Notes: generated by a model from the letters alone, not told the origin. DNA of 64,000 nt from Chitinophagaceae bacterium (GCA_019638595.1 JAHBTJ010000006.1:62001-126000); one strand, 5' to 3'. Positions 10,151 through 20,648 are shown, counted from the first letter of the stretch. Translations and numbers: made by a program.

Positions 10151-10192
10151 CCGATCATCCTTTTGCATTCGGCTTTTTATTAATATTGCCGC

Positions 10193-10567
10193 ATGAAAGC
10201 TTTTAATATAATTTTTTGCATACTGTTTATAATATCCGCGGCTTTACAATATAATGATCCCGATCCTTACCTGTGGATCCCGATCTATCTTTTTGGCGCT
10301 TCCGCGTGCTGGCTGGCTTTCCGAAATAAGTTGTATCCTAAAGTATACCTGGCCGGCACCCTTGTTTTTTTAGTGTACGCCATTTATCTTTTTGTTACCA
10401 AAGATGGTGTATGGGATTGGATGACACAGCACAATGCTGAAAATATTGCGGAAACCATGAAAGCCGAAAAGCCCTGGATAGAAGATACGAGGGAGTTTTT
10501 CGGCCTTGCTATATTAATGGCTGTATTGATGATTGATTACCGGTATGCAAAACGCAGGAAGCTTTGA
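10193..10567 (+). CDS. TMEM220 family membrane protein
   Basis: A 124-residue integral membrane protein with about four hydrophobic segments. The N-terminal pattern, a helix followed by LQYNDPDPYLWIPIYL, is characteristic of the transmembrane 220 family found in Bacteroidota and animals. Function unknown. It starts 43 bp after the MITE-like element and its stop codon runs directly into a heptad repeat array. Confidence 0.8.
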   Translation: MKAFNIIFCILFIISAALQYNDPDPYLWIPIYLFGASACWLAFRNKLYPKVYLAGTLVFLVYAIYLFVTKDGVWDWMTQHNAENIAETMKAEKPWIEDTREFFGLAILMAVLMIDYRYAKRRKL

Positions 10568-10602
10568 GCAATCGGCTATCAGTCTATCAGCTTTCGGCTA
10601 TC
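10567..10602. repeat. Heptad tandem array H1
   Basis: Units read AGCAATC, GGCTATC, AGTCTATC (8 nt), AGCTTTC, GGCTATC. The array begins on the last base of the preceding stop codon. It is a short degenerate array of the 7-bp family described in the findings. Confidence 0.7.
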
Positions 10603-10981
10603 AGGTATACATTAATACAAAAAACCGGTTATAAAACCGGTCATTGTATCCAATAATTCCGATGGGTCAGTGAGTACATTCATTTACTCTTGGCGTTGAT
10701 ACTGCAACCTCGGTGTTTGTGGTTTCCCTTAAACCTGGGATCCTTTATCCTAATTTTTTTATTTCGTCGTGTTGTGTTCGTTTGATGATGTAAAGATGCT
10801 ACAGATTTACCCCAACCGGAACTTTATTCGACAATGCTGTTTCTTTGTTCGATTTTCAGGCATTTTATCCCGATAAGGGTTATTCCTTACTGCGTATACA
10901 GGATATTTAGTGAGCGCTTTGGGGTTATCATTAGTGCATTGTATGTCCCGTATTGATGTATGATAGGCATTTATCAGGTGA
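10603..10981. other. Intergenic region with a weak terminator-like hairpin
   Basis: No gene recognised between two convergent genes. ACCGGTT (10624-10630) pairs with AACCGGT (10635-10641) and has a T6 tract when read on the minus strand, so it could end the macroglobulin transcript, although it lies about 340 bp past the stop. Confidence 0.4.
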
Positions 10982-13900
10982 TCACTCTACAACAATCCGG
11001 ATCCCCTCTGAATGTGAAATGAATTCAGGAGCATACATACACTGAATGGTAGCTATACCGGCAGAGAAATTACCCTGGTGGGTTACAAACAGCGGGTATT
11101 CAAAAACGTAAATGCCTTTTGATAACCAGCTAAAAAAGAAATTGGTTGATGCATCTTTTGTGCTTTCGTAATATCCCAAACCGCCCTGCCATTTATAACT
11201 GCTGAGCACATTTACGGGTTCCGTACCTGCTGCTCTTGCATCCTTCATATGCACATATTCCATATTCCTGTCTGCCCTTAATTCGATCCTTACTTTTAAT
11301 TTGTCTCCCACTTTTAATATCGTATTGTTATTAACCGGTTCCAGCACAGGGCCGCGATCCGTATTTTTTTCCACAAACAAATTCTTTTTTAATTGCAAAG
11401 ACATGGTTTTACTTCCAGGCGGAGTTATCTTATCAAGATCCTCAAAATACTGCCAGTATGCCGCTCCCCAACTGCCGGATTGATTTTTGGTATTTTTATC
11501 CGGGGAAACAGTTACCTGTATATTGCCCATTGACGGCGATACTTCTCCGGCGGGTATGTTCTTTTTGAAAAAACCAGTTCCTGCCCCGGCCTGCTGATCT
11601 GTGGAAATTACAGCCGGCCCGAGATTGATTTTCACATGAGGTTCGGCAACCAGCCAGTCTGTACCCTGCAGCAGTAAAGCGTAACAGGCCTCAGCGGTTG
11701 CTTTGGTATTGCTCCAGTGCTGGGTTTGCTTTTGTTTCAGTAACCATATCTTCATATCATTTACAGCCTTATCGTCTTTGGTAATTTCAGTAAAAGCTTC
11801 TATCAGCAGCGATTGTGTTTCAATGGGGGCTTCATGCCAGTAGTATCCCCAACGGTTCTCTTTCCAGTACATTCCCAGCTCATCGTGTTGTACCGCGTTT
11901 TCTTTCAGCGAAGCCAGTATGGCAAGGGGCGTAACTTTGTCGCCTGAGCGGAACAGCGATAAGGCGATCATGCCCTGCATGTATTTTGTTTGTTTCAGCC
12001 AGAATGTTTTGGCCTGCTGCCGGAAATAGTTGTACGCCGTAACAGCTTTTTCATTCACTTTTTTGCCGGGAAAAAAGCTGCGCATATACAGGTATTGTAT
12101 AGCTGAGTACTGCAGATTGTTACTTTTCAGGTTTGCTTTTGTCCTGATAAGCTGATCGTACTCTTCTTTTATTCCTGAGTCGGCATAATCCAGCGCGCTG
12201 TTTATGATCTCCTGCCAGTCGTTTTGTTGCTGTTTTGACAGGGTACTGAGCTTTTGTAAATGACCGATACCTGTGAGTATGTATTGTGTAATATAACGGT
12301 CGTCGTTACCGCCTTTGAACCAGACAAAGCCCCCGTTGGATGTTTGCATGTCCTTTATCTTATCAAAAGCAGATATTGTTGCGGCGCTCATCCGCACCAT
12401 ATCAAAAAGCAGCGCGATGTTCTTTTTTTGCTCAGCTTCATTATTTGCCTGTACCAGCCAGGGTGTTTCCTGTAGTAACACGCTTTTTAATTCTTCATTT
12501 TTCTGCAGGGCAGATTGTAAACCGTTACCCGATGGGTCAGCGCTCCATTTCTCGAAAACGGCTTTGATCTTTGGATTGCTGTTGGCAATAGTACCAGCCA
12601 GCATATTGGCATAATACCCGTTAAAGGTTTGCTCGGCACATTCGTACGGGTATTCCGCCAGGTAGGGGAGCGACTGCACCGCGTACCATGCGGGATTGGC
12701 GGTATACTCTACCGTTAGCCCGTAATTTTTTTGCGTGGTGCTGTTACCGGATTTCAATAATTTTTCAAAGCTGAATTTTTTTGTACCTGTTGTACGCATA
12801 TTCAAAGGCAATGCTTCCGTTACCAGCATCTGGTTGGTTAATACCGGCAAGGCATTTTCTTCCCCATCGCTTAATTCCCCGTTGTTAGAGGTAGCTGTAA
12901 TGCGGTACAGCAGGGGGGCATTGAATTGCTGCGGGATGCTGATCAGGAACTGAACCGGTATGCTTTGCCCTGCGGCTGCCGAAAATGTTTTGGATACTAC
13001 CGCATTATTAAACAGGTTGTCTACCGATTCGTTGGTGATGGCATTGATCAGTTCCAGCTTTGCGGATCCATTGATCACCTTGTCGCTTATATTAACGATC
13101 TTAGCGCTGAAAGCCATGCTGTCTTTCTCTCTCACAAAGCGTGGCGCGTTGGGTTGTATCATTAATTCTTTTTGGGTTACAGTCAACTGTTGCGCGTAAC
13201 CCATTGCCAGGTCTTTAGTATGTGCAAAGCTCATCAGCTTCCATTGTGTGAGCGCTTCAGGCATGGTAAAGCTAAACGCAATATTTCCGGCGCTGTCTGT
13301 TTTCAGATCCGGGAAAAAGAAAGCGGTTTCGTTGAAGTTTTTGCGGGGTGTTACCTGAATACCCTCGTTGTTTTTTTCCGAAGGTGAGTTATTATCTATT
13401 TCCGTATTGTCCGCCTTGTTCGTTTTCGTTTCAAAATCAAAATAGCCGGATGGATTAACTTCAGCTTTCTTCCTGTATACACCGCGACTATTGTCTGTAT
13501 CTTTTGACTTATCTAACTCCATGTCAGGCACTGCAGCGGAAGGCATAGCTTGCGCGATGCGATTGGCTGAGTTAAACAGTTCCCCTTGCCTAAAATACAT
13601 TGGCTTTACAACCAACTCATCATATCTTTTTTCGAACGACGAGTAATCTACAGGCAGATTGTTTTTTTCATAAGACTGCACCTGCATGAATGATTTTCCA
13701 CTGCTCCAGTTGCTATAAAAATAAAAGTTGGGCCAAATGCCGGGTATGCTCCACGAATGAGGCTTGAACTGGTCCAGCGATGCATCATACATCGAAGCCA
13801 GCATTTCCGCAGCCACCTTTTCACCTTTTGCGCCGCTTATTTTTACTTCCCATTTTTCCCGGCTGCCGGGTTGCAGTTTATCTCTGAACGTTGAAAATTG

Positions 13901-16900
13901 CACCGAGAGCTCTTTATTGCTCCAGGGAACATGAATAGTATTGTTACTGCTGTAAAAGCGGTTGTGCTTTACAAAAAACTGGGTGAGCCCAAAACCACCC
14001 CTGTCGGATTCGGTGACCAACTGGCTGAATACCTTTTTTTCGTTGTTTAAAGTATGGAATGAAAATTCTTTTTGAACCAGCTCCTGGTTCGTACCCGTTC
14101 CACTTAACGGACGGGGTTGATCAGGCATTTCCTTATTCACCTGTTGTATAAGGAAAACATCATCGGCGCCAGTCCCGCTGAGTAGTTGTGCTGTTTGCCC
14201 GGGTTGTAATGTTTTTGACTGGAGTGTTTGCCATTGATACGACAAAGAAGGGATTTTTTTAGAAGCTCCGTCATACAATTGTATGTATTCTATCGCTTTC
14301 ACTTCGCCGCCGTCTTTATCGTAGGCGGTGGCTTCCAGGGCGTACCAGCCAGGTGAAAATTTAATATTTGAGATTTGAGATTTGACATTGACTGCTGTTG
14401 TTATGGTGTTTGTATATACTGCTGCCTGCTTTGGCCAGTTGCGGTGGTCTGATTCATCTTTGTATTCATCGTGCGGAAAATATTGTATGAACTCCGCTTC
14501 GCTGAAAATGAACCGGTCAGGTGTTTCCCAGTAACGGTCACGGATCAGCCTTTTGGGCGCCAGCAAGGGATAAATAGCAAGCTGTGCTTTTGTTTCCTGC
14601 CATTCGCCGGAAAGGTTTTTGCTGGTAATCGAAATAGCCTGGAAGCTGTCAATAGCAACAGGAGAAGAGGGCAGGTCAAAACCGAGCACAAGCGATTTGT
14701 AGCCTACAGGAACGGTTGAGGTGGCGCTCCTGGTTTCCCCGTTTATATCTGTAACATCCACCTGTACCGAATAATCAAATACCGGGTCAAGCTTTTTATC
14801 GAGCGTCAGGTCGGGAATGGCTTTAAACTCCAGGCTGAATTTTCCATCGGGGCCTGTAGTGGTAGTTCCATTGGCTATTTCCATGCCAACAGTACGTGGT
14901 AATCCTCTCCTGTAATACAGCCAGGGGTAGATGAATCTCACCATTCTCGTTATCCTGTATTTTACCGTAGCCCCGTCAATAGTATTACCTGCATACGCTT
15001 TTGCATTTCCGCTGATACTAACGGTATCGTTCACCCTGAAGCTTTGCCTGGGTTTTTCAATTTCCACCTGGAATTTCGGACGCTTGTATTCCTCTACAGA
15101 AAAATTGATGGCTGAGTAATTGTAATCATTGGCTTCAATAGTAAAATTGCCTGTAAGTACATTTTGCGGTAAACGGAACTGGCCTTGTATGGAACCATAT
15201 TCATTCAGCGTGAGCGTTACAGAATCCACGGTTTGTCCGTTGGGGTCACGCAGATACACGGTGGCTTCCCTGGCAGTGATTATTTTTGCCGTTTTGGTTG
15301 CTTTATTCCTGGATATGCCTATGCCTTTGAAATATACGCTTTGTCCCGGCCGGTAAATACTCCTGTCGGTGAAAAAGTAGATTTTACTGTTTTGCTTTTC
15401 AAATTCTTCATCACCTATATTGCCTAATGCATCATAGCGGGTGTATTCGTAGGTATAGTCCTCCATAAACAAGTGATCTTTCTGCCAGGTGATCTCCAGG
15501 CGGATATTGCGGCTTTGTTTTTCGCCGGGCTTCAGCCGGAAATAACCGTTTTGATCTGTAGTGAGCATTTCAGCTTTTTGCAATTTATTTTTCCTGTCGG
15601 TGTAATCATATTTCGAGGTCCACACCTGGATGGTTGCGCCATTCAAAGGCTTGCCTGTATTCCGGTGCAGGGCAAAATAATCCGACTCGTTGTTGACAAA
15701 GCTGATAGCTGATACATAGAAAAACTGCGCCGCCATCAGGTTTTTGTCTAAGCTGAAATCTTTATTGATGCCGGTGAGTAAAATATATTTTCCTGCCGGT
15801 AAGGCGTCCACTTTTATTTCCACGCTGTGCGACCTGTAATCGTTGGCTACCGGTAAAGGCTGCTGCCATTGCTTTACAGCGGGCATTGCGGCCAGCCTCG
15901 ACCAATACACATCTTCATAAACGTTCGATGCTTCGGCATTAAAGTTGTTGCCAGTTTTTATGATCCTGAAATAGCAGTCGGAAAGATTCCTGTATTTTAC
16001 CAGGGTTCTGAAAGCTTCGCCGGGAACATTCACTTTTTCAGTAACCAGGTCAAGCGATTTTTGCAGGATGTTATTCAGCAGGTTCCGGCAGGTCGCTGCA
16101 CCTTCTGTTTTAGGAAATTGCTGCATGGTCTGGTCGCATATTTTTTTTGCAGCCGGAAGCGCTGCACTATCAAAGCCTGAACCACTTTCCTGGTCTACAT
16201 TTCCTTTACTGTAATAGTACTGAGCCAGCAATGCCCATGCCTGTGAGGTGGCGGGCATTTTTTCGTATTGAGCAATGATATGCTGTAAGGCCATTTTGTA
16301 AACCTCATCTTTTTCGGGCATTACAGCCTGCCGGTAAACAAACTGTAACCGGCGCAGATCCGCGTCAATAAGCGCGTCGGGTTCTTTGTCGTTGCTGTGG
16401 AATGTTAAAAGCTGCTGGTAGATCAGCAAGGCTTTGTATTGAAGGGCTGCCGTATCCCGGGTGGTAAATTTGTGATGAATAAAATCGGCAACAGGATCAA
16501 AGGCGGCGTTTTCATTGATGGCAAAAGCATAAGCAGGCCGGGTAATATCCCGCTCATCGTTCTCAAAATAATCCAGTGCACGGTGCGCCAGCAGATCGTA
16601 TAATGTTGGGCGCAGCTTGCGGGTATTTCCTTTTATAAGAATGGGCTCATATACCTCAAGCTTTATCTGTTGCAATAATTTTTCATGGTGTAAAGAAGTA
16701 AGGTATAGCTCGCTTATTTTTTTATGCAGGTCGTCAATGGTCCAGGTGGCTATATCTTCTTTATTAAAGTTAGCGGTATTGGTCCTGTCGTAAAGATTCC
16801 AGCGGTTTTGCCGGAAATAATTCCAGTACATTTCTGCTACAACCGATTGCAGGATTTGTTTTGCCGGTTCGGCAGCGGACTGAATTTCATTTTCAATGTT

Positions 16901-17182
16901 CCTGATCCGGTGAACCTCATAATTTTCATCAGAACCAGTAGCAGGCAACGATAATTTGTATAACAATGCTTTTATAAGCTGGGGCTCATTTTTTTCCTTT
17001 TTGGCACGATTGTATATTTTATCCACTTCGGCTGCTGCCGATTGAATCAATCCTTTTTTCTGTATCAGTTCATCAATTTTTTTCCAGGCGCTATCGTAAG
17101 TATTCATCTTTGTCTGGCTTTTAGCGTAAAAAATCAACAGGCAACCCAACAGGCATAAAAACAAGTGCTTCAAGCATTTCAT
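10982..17182 (-). CDS. Bacterial alpha-2-macroglobulin family protein with intact thioester
   Basis: A 2066-residue secreted protein with a signal peptide ending YAKSQ. The first 550 residues are helical and repeat-like. An MG2-type domain around residue 607 carries RSIYRPGQSVYFKG. The A2M core (PEALTQWKL, about 1330-1345) is followed by the thioester motif CAEQ at Cys1515-Gln1518 and an alpha/alpha toroid-like region rich in Tyr and Trp, then a receptor-binding-like end. In known members the Cys-Gln thioester traps proteases that cut the bait region. Bacterial homologues often pair with the glycan synthase PbpC; none is nearby. There is no clear lipobox, so whether it is anchored or free is unknown. 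Regulatory signals were not recognised. Confidence 0.85.
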   Translation of the reverse strand: MKCLKHLFLCLLGCLLIFYAKSQTKMNTYDSAWKKIDELIQKKGLIQSAAAEVDKIYNRAKKEKNEPQLIKALLYKLSLPATGSDENYEVHRIRNIENEIQSAAEPAKQILQSVVAEMYWNYFRQNRWNLYDRTNTANFNKEDIATWTIDDLHKKISELYLTSLHHEKLLQQIKLEVYEPILIKGNTRKLRPTLYDLLAHRALDYFENDERDITRPAYAFAINENAAFDPVADFIHHKFTTRDTAALQYKALLIYQQLLTFHSNDKEPDALIDADLRRLQFVYRQAVMPEKDEVYKMALQHIIAQYEKMPATSQAWALLAQYYYSKGNVDQESGSGFDSAALPAAKKICDQTMQQFPKTEGAATCRNLLNNILQKSLDLVTEKVNVPGEAFRTLVKYRNLSDCYFRIIKTGNNFNAEASNVYEDVYWSRLAAMPAVKQWQQPLPVANDYRSHSVEIKVDALPAGKYILLTGINKDFSLDKNLMAAQFFYVSAISFVNNESDYFALHRNTGKPLNGATIQVWTSKYDYTDRKNKLQKAEMLTTDQNGYFRLKPGEKQSRNIRLEITWQKDHLFMEDYTYEYTRYDALGNIGDEEFEKQNSKIYFFTDRSIYRPGQSVYFKGIGISRNKATKTAKIITAREATVYLRDPNGQTVDSVTLTLNEYGSIQGQFRLPQNVLTGNFTIEANDYNYSAINFSVEEYKRPKFQVEIEKPRQSFRVNDTVSISGNAKAYAGNTIDGATVKYRITRMVRFIYPWLYYRRGLPRTVGMEIANGTTTTGPDGKFSLEFKAIPDLTLDKKLDPVFDYSVQVDVTDINGETRSATSTVPVGYKSLVLGFDLPSSPVAIDSFQAISITSKNLSGEWQETKAQLAIYPLLAPKRLIRDRYWETPDRFIFSEAEFIQYFPHDEYKDESDHRNWPKQAAVYTNTITTAVNVKSQISNIKFSPGWYALEATAYDKDGGEVKAIEYIQLYDGASKKIPSLSYQWQTLQSKTLQPGQTAQLLSGTGADDVFLIQQVNKEMPDQPRPLSGTGTNQELVQKEFSFHTLNNEKKVFSQLVTESDRGGFGLTQFFVKHNRFYSSNNTIHVPWSNKELSVQFSTFRDKLQPGSREKWEVKISGAKGEKVAAEMLASMYDASLDQFKPHSWSIPGIWPNFYFYSNWSSGKSFMQVQSYEKNNLPVDYSSFEKRYDELVVKPMYFRQGELFNSANRIAQAMPSAAVPDMELDKSKDTDNSRGVYRKKAEVNPSGYFDFETKTNKADNTEIDNNSPSEKNNEGIQVTPRKNFNETAFFFPDLKTDSAGNIAFSFTMPEALTQWKLMSFAHTKDLAMGYAQQLTVTQKELMIQPNAPRFVREKDSMAFSAKIVNISDKVINGSAKLELINAITNESVDNLFNNAVVSKTFSAAAGQSIPVQFLISIPQQFNAPLLYRITATSNNGELSDGEENALPVLTNQMLVTEALPLNMRTTGTKKFSFEKLLKSGNSTTQKNYGLTVEYTANPAWYAVQSLPYLAEYPYECAEQTFNGYYANMLAGTIANSNPKIKAVFEKWSADPSGNGLQSALQKNEELKSVLLQETPWLVQANNEAEQKKNIALLFDMVRMSAATISAFDKIKDMQTSNGGFVWFKGGNDDRYITQYILTGIGHLQKLSTLSKQQQNDWQEIINSALDYADSGIKEEYDQLIRTKANLKSNNLQYSAIQYLYMRSFFPGKKVNEKAVTAYNYFRQQAKTFWLKQTKYMQGMIALSLFRSGDKVTPLAILASLKENAVQHDELGMYWKENRWGYYWHEAPIETQSLLIEAFTEITKDDKAVNDMKIWLLKQKQTQHWSNTKATAEACYALLLQGTDWLVAEPHVKINLGPAVISTDQQAGAGTGFFKKNIPAGEVSPSMGNIQVTVSPDKNTKNQSGSWGAAYWQYFEDLDKITPPGSKTMSLQLKKNLFVEKNTDRGPVLEPVNNNTILKVGDKLKVRIELRADRNMEYVHMKDARAAGTEPVNVLSSYKWQGGLGYYESTKDASTNFFFSWLSKGIYVFEYPLFVTHQGNFSAGIATIQCMYAPEFISHSEGIRIVVE

Positions 17183-17288
17183 AGTTAAGTGGTTAAATAT
17201 TCTTCAAAATTACTGTTTGCAGCTCAATGGATCGTAAACTCATTGTGATACTAAAGATGCAGGAAGGTTAAAGATTGCATAATGTTGC

Positions 17289-17417
17289 AGGTTGAGGTTT
17301 ATGGTTTCAGGTTACAAGTTGCAGGTTTGCTGAAAGCTAATAGCTGATAGCTATTTGTTTGCTCTGAATGACAAGACGGGCTGATGGCTGATAGCCGATT
17401 GCTGACAGCTGACAGCT
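17289..17417. repeat. Heptad tandem array H2
   Basis: A run of 7-bp units that drifts from GGTTTAT/GGTTTCA/GGTTACA types (17289-17328) to GCTGATA types (17329-17356), a 23-bp gap, then GCTGATG, GCTGATA, GCCGATT, GCTGACA, GCTGACA (17380-17414). It ends 1-2 bp from the stop codon of the methyltransferase gene at 17419. Confidence 0.75.
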
Positions 17418-17418
17418 C

Positions 17419-18591
17419 CTACAACACCTGCACGATCAAAAACTTGAGGTAATTGGTATTTTCCATACCGGGAATGATAGGATGATCAGAAGACTGCGCC
17501 CGGAAAGTGACCTGCCGCAGCTTACGACGGGCATCTTTGGCGGCCATACCGATTATTTCAAGAAAAAGTTCCGGCTGTACCAGGTTGGTGCAACTGGAGG
17601 TAACAAGAAATCCGCCCGGCTTTACCAGCTTCATGCCGCGCAGGTTGATCTCTTTATAACCGGTAATTGCTTTCTGGATATTTTCGCGGGTTTTGGTGAA
17701 CGAAGGCGGATCAAGCATCACCACATCATATTGCCTCCCTTCTTTTGCCCAGGCTTTCAGCGCATCAAATGCATTTACACAATCAAAGCGGCAAATATTT
17801 TCATAGCCGTTCAGGGCTGCGTTTTTTGTTGCCTGCACGCATGCGTTTTCAGAAATATCCAGACCCAGCACAGATTTCGCGCCGTAATGCGCCGCATGAA
17901 TTTCAAAAGTGCCTGTATAGCAAAATGCACCCAGCACATCGGCTCCTTTTACAATATGTTGTATGGCTCTTCGGTTGTCCTGCTGATCCAGGAAATACCC
18001 CGTTTTTTGCCCGTTCGCTATATCTACGTTGAACTTCAGCCCGTTTTCATTGATGACGATATTGGTATCGAAAGGCGCCGACAGAAAACCTTTTTGTTGG
18101 GGCAAGCCTTCCAGCTCACGTACGGGCACATCATTGCGTTCATATATTCCTTTGGGGGAAAATATTTTTTCAATGGCTTTTACAATAGCGGGTTTCCATA
18201 CATCAATACCCAACGCCAGGGTTTGCAGCACAAAATAATCATTGAACTTATCAATGATCAGTTGCGGCAACTGATCGGCCTCGCCAAATATCAGCCTGCA
18301 GTTTTCTTGATAGCCGATTTGCCGGCGGTATTGCCAGGCTTCCAATAAACGCCGGTAAAAAAAGTCTTCATTAATTTCTTCCTGCCGGTTGCGGGTCAGC
18401 AACCGTACAATGATCTGCGATCTAGGATTGACATACCCTTTGCCTATAAATTTTTTGTCGTGTGTATATACTTCCGCCGTTTCACCTCCTGAAGGATTGC
18501 CTTCTGTTTCTTTTACTTCATTGGCAAATATCCAGGGGTGACCATTTATAACGCGGTTGCTTATTTTTTGACGGAGGTATACTTTTATCAT
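17419..18591 (-). CDS. rlmI: Class I SAM-dependent rRNA methyltransferase, RlmI type (PUA plus methyltransferase)
   Basis: A 390-residue cytosolic protein. I chose the ATG at 18591 because the N-terminal PUA domain (MIKVYLRQKI, then GHPWIFANEV) starts there; the frame is open 18 codons further up. The SAM-binding motif GAFCYTGTFEIHA lies near residue 210 and the catalytic-type motif LDPPSF near residue 290. The family methylates cytosine in large-subunit rRNA (C1962 in E. coli for RlmI). The gene symbol is by family resemblance; specificity could differ. It is transcribed alone; the stop codon abuts heptad array H2. Confidence 0.85.
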   Translation of the reverse strand: MIKVYLRQKISNRVINGHPWIFANEVKETEGNPSGGETAEVYTHDKKFIGKGYVNPRSQIIVRLLTRNRQEEINEDFFYRRLLEAWQYRRQIGYQENCRLIFGEADQLPQLIIDKFNDYFVLQTLALGIDVWKPAIVKAIEKIFSPKGIYERNDVPVRELEGLPQQKGFLSAPFDTNIVINENGLKFNVDIANGQKTGYFLDQQDNRRAIQHIVKGADVLGAFCYTGTFEIHAAHYGAKSVLGLDISENACVQATKNAALNGYENICRFDCVNAFDALKAWAKEGRQYDVVMLDPPSFTKTRENIQKAITGYKEINLRGMKLVKPGGFLVTSSCTNLVQPELFLEIIGMAAKDARRKLRQVTFRAQSSDHPIIPGMENTNYLKFLIVQVL

Positions 18592-18735
18592 GGGCGCAAA
18601 GGTAGGGAAGAGAGGAGTACGGGCAATGATAAGAACAATCGGCACTGTTACGCTAATGATGATCTGCTACAATATAGTATCTTAGGCAGCGTATATGCCC
18701 GGGTAGAACCCATTTTCTCATCTAAACTTTTTTGA

Positions 18736-19914
18736 TTGTCTGAAACGTTTGAATACAGGATACACAAGGGCTGGAGGATTGTTATTTATTTAGCAGCTCC
18801 TGTAATGATATTCGTATTTGCCGGGCTGCTTGTTATGACCGTTGCCGGCCGGGATGAACAGCTTTTGAAAATATACTGGTTGCTCCTGCCTGTTAGTATT
18901 GGCATGATATTACTGGCGGGAGTGGGTTTGCTGGATGCGATCAAAAGCAGGCTATGGCTGGGCGAATCCGGTATTATTGCGGAGAGCGCTTTGCGCCGGC
19001 AGGAGCTGATGTCGCACGAAATAAAAGGGTATACCGTGGCAGACAAGTATATTTTCATACACCCGAACGATAGCAGACTGAAGAAAATAAAGATCAGCAC
19101 ATATGTTGAAAAGAGGAGTGAAATAGAAAGATGGCTGGCGGATCGTTATCCCGACCTGGATATGCTGGAGGCTGAACGGGAGCAAGCGGAAATATTAAGC
19201 AATAATGACTTTGGGGGAAGCACGCGGGAGCGGGCAGAAAAGCTGGAGTCAGCACGAAAGAAAGCACGTATATTGAACCGGACAGGAACAATAATTGCGC
19301 TGTGGGCGATATTTTATCCCGAACCATATGATTACCTCCTGCTCGCTGCCATGATCATTCCTGTAGTATGTATAGTGGTTTTACAAACATCCGGTGGACT
19401 GATGAGGCTGGAGGAGAAAAAAGGAACATCCTATCCTTCGGTTTTTGCCGGTATTTTTATGCCTGCCGTGGCTCTTTTTTTAAGATCCATGCTGGATCAT
19501 ACTATATTCGATTATTCAAAGTTGTGGGCGCCATTGATTGTAACGGCTTTAACAGCGGGGCTGGCCGCCGCCGTTGCCGGTAAAAAAAGAACCCGCCAAG
19601 GAATTAATTACTATGGAATGATTGTCGCCTGTTGCCTTGCTTTTATTTATTGTTTCGGCGCGGCTTTGTTTATAAACTGCAGGTTCGATCCATCTGCGCC
19701 AAAGCAATATACCGCTACGGTGTTGAGCAAACGGGTAAGCTCCGGTAAAACTACCTCGTATTATGTTACACTAAGTCCGTGGGGGCCACAGGTAAGCTCC
19801 GGTGAAGTAAGCATCTCTAAAAACTTGTATACCCTGCTTGAAGAGAATAGCGGGGTGAAGGTTTATTTCCTTAAAGGAAGAGTGGGAATTCCATGGTTTG
19901 TGATAGACCGTTAA
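18736..19914 (+). CDS. Uncharacterised multi-pass membrane protein
   Basis: A 392-residue protein of no family I recognise. It starts with TTG; the first in-frame ATG would cut into the first membrane helix (about 13-35). A second helix lies at about 44-62, then a soluble charged stretch (about 65-180, with a Glu/Arg-rich helix at 145-178), then four more hydrophobic segments (about 185-320) and a C-terminal soluble tail of about 60 residues rich in Ser, Lys and beta-strand pattern. The first 130 residues have the two-helix plus strand layout of bacterial PH-like membrane proteins, which is a weak inference. It converges on the DUF1801 gene with an 18-bp gap. Confidence 0.7.
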   Translation: MSETFEYRIHKGWRIVIYLAAPVMIFVFAGLLVMTVAGRDEQLLKIYWLLLPVSIGMILLAGVGLLDAIKSRLWLGESGIIAESALRRQELMSHEIKGYTVADKYIFIHPNDSRLKKIKISTYVEKRSEIERWLADRYPDLDMLEAEREQAEILSNNDFGGSTRERAEKLESARKKARILNRTGTIIALWAIFYPEPYDYLLLAAMIIPVVCIVVLQTSGGLMRLEEKKGTSYPSVFAGIFMPAVALFLRSMLDHTIFDYSKLWAPLIVTALTAGLAAAVAGKKRTRQGINYYGMIVACCLAFIYCFGAALFINCRFDPSAPKQYTATVLSKRVSSGKTTSYYVTLSPWGPQVSSGEVSISKNLYTLLEENSGVKVYFLKGRVGIPWFVIDR

Positions 19915-19932
19915 AATACAGCTTGCGCCCTG

Positions 19933-20313
19933 TTATTTTGTTTTTTTCGGCTTTGTATTTTCTTTGATGGATTGTAAACGGAATTTTACAATTTTAGCAA
20001 TAAGTGAAACGGGCATGGGTTCATCTATGGGAAATTGTACGGAGCCTTTCCCTTGTTTGTATACTGAAAGCTCCTTCTTAAAAGCTTCGTGCCCGTTAGG
20101 CGTAGCATAAAAGCCGATATGATTTTTATAACCCGCAAAATATACCAACGGCTTTCTGTTAAAGGTATAGGCGGGCATCGCATAACTGATAGATTCTTCA
20201 GCCTCCGGAGCTGCTTTTTGAATAGTGCTGCGTACCAGTTGTAAAATCTTTTGTGTGCCTGCGGGAAAGGAGGCGATATATTCCTCCACGTTGGCGGGTT
20301 TGGCAGTATTCAT
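19933..20313 (-). CDS. DUF1801 domain protein (YdhG/CyaY-like fold)
   Basis: A 126-residue cytosolic protein. SISYAMPAYTF followed by YFAGYKNHIGFYATP is the recognisable DUF1801 core. Relatives in Bacillus have been described as iron chaperones, but most are uncharacterised and function should not be assumed. The Lys-rich tail (TKPKKTK) is ordinary for the family. Single-gene unit. Confidence 0.8.
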   Translation of the reverse strand: MNTAKPANVEEYIASFPAGTQKILQLVRSTIQKAAPEAEESISYAMPAYTFNRKPLVYFAGYKNHIGFYATPNGHEAFKKELSVYKQGKGSVQFPIDEPMPVSLIAKIVKFRLQSIKENTKPKKTK

Positions 20314-20648
20314 ACCTGTTTATTTTATTTAAAGCTATGTAAGACCCCTGTCAGGGTCGTAAAATCTTTTAGCGAAAATACTGCTGCGGTAAATAATATG
20401 GCCGGTGTGTGTGCGACAAATTGAAGGGGTATTGCGACATAAATGCTTGCGAGTTATATGTTTGGTTCAAAGAAAAGATTGCCAAAAATAGTTTTAATTT
20501 GTTGTTATAAAGGCGAAAACGAGGGCAAAGGCAGGCTGTTAGTATGCCTCTTGAAGGTTACCCATTAGTAGAATAATAACAATAAGGGATTCATGCACTA
20601 TAGGTGCTACCCTTTCTTAAATGCAAACCCAAGTAAAAAGAATATGCT
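20314..20648. other. Intergenic region, nothing recognised
   Basis: This 335-bp gap between divergent genes holds no coding pattern, hairpin or repeat that I can support. It presumably contains promoters for both neighbours. Confidence 0.5.

Larger units (their letters stand above)
9606..10192. other. Repeat-filled intergenic region, no gene recognised
   Basis: This 587-bp gap lies between divergently transcribed genes. It contains two 38-bp near-identical direct repeats and a MITE-like element (listed separately). Short open frames here lack any protein signature. Confidence 0.6.

Noticed and set aside
17482-18348. 288-codon open frame on the plus strand
   Set aside because: It lies antisense inside the RlmI-type gene, whose domains are unmistakable; its own translation has no domain or signal.
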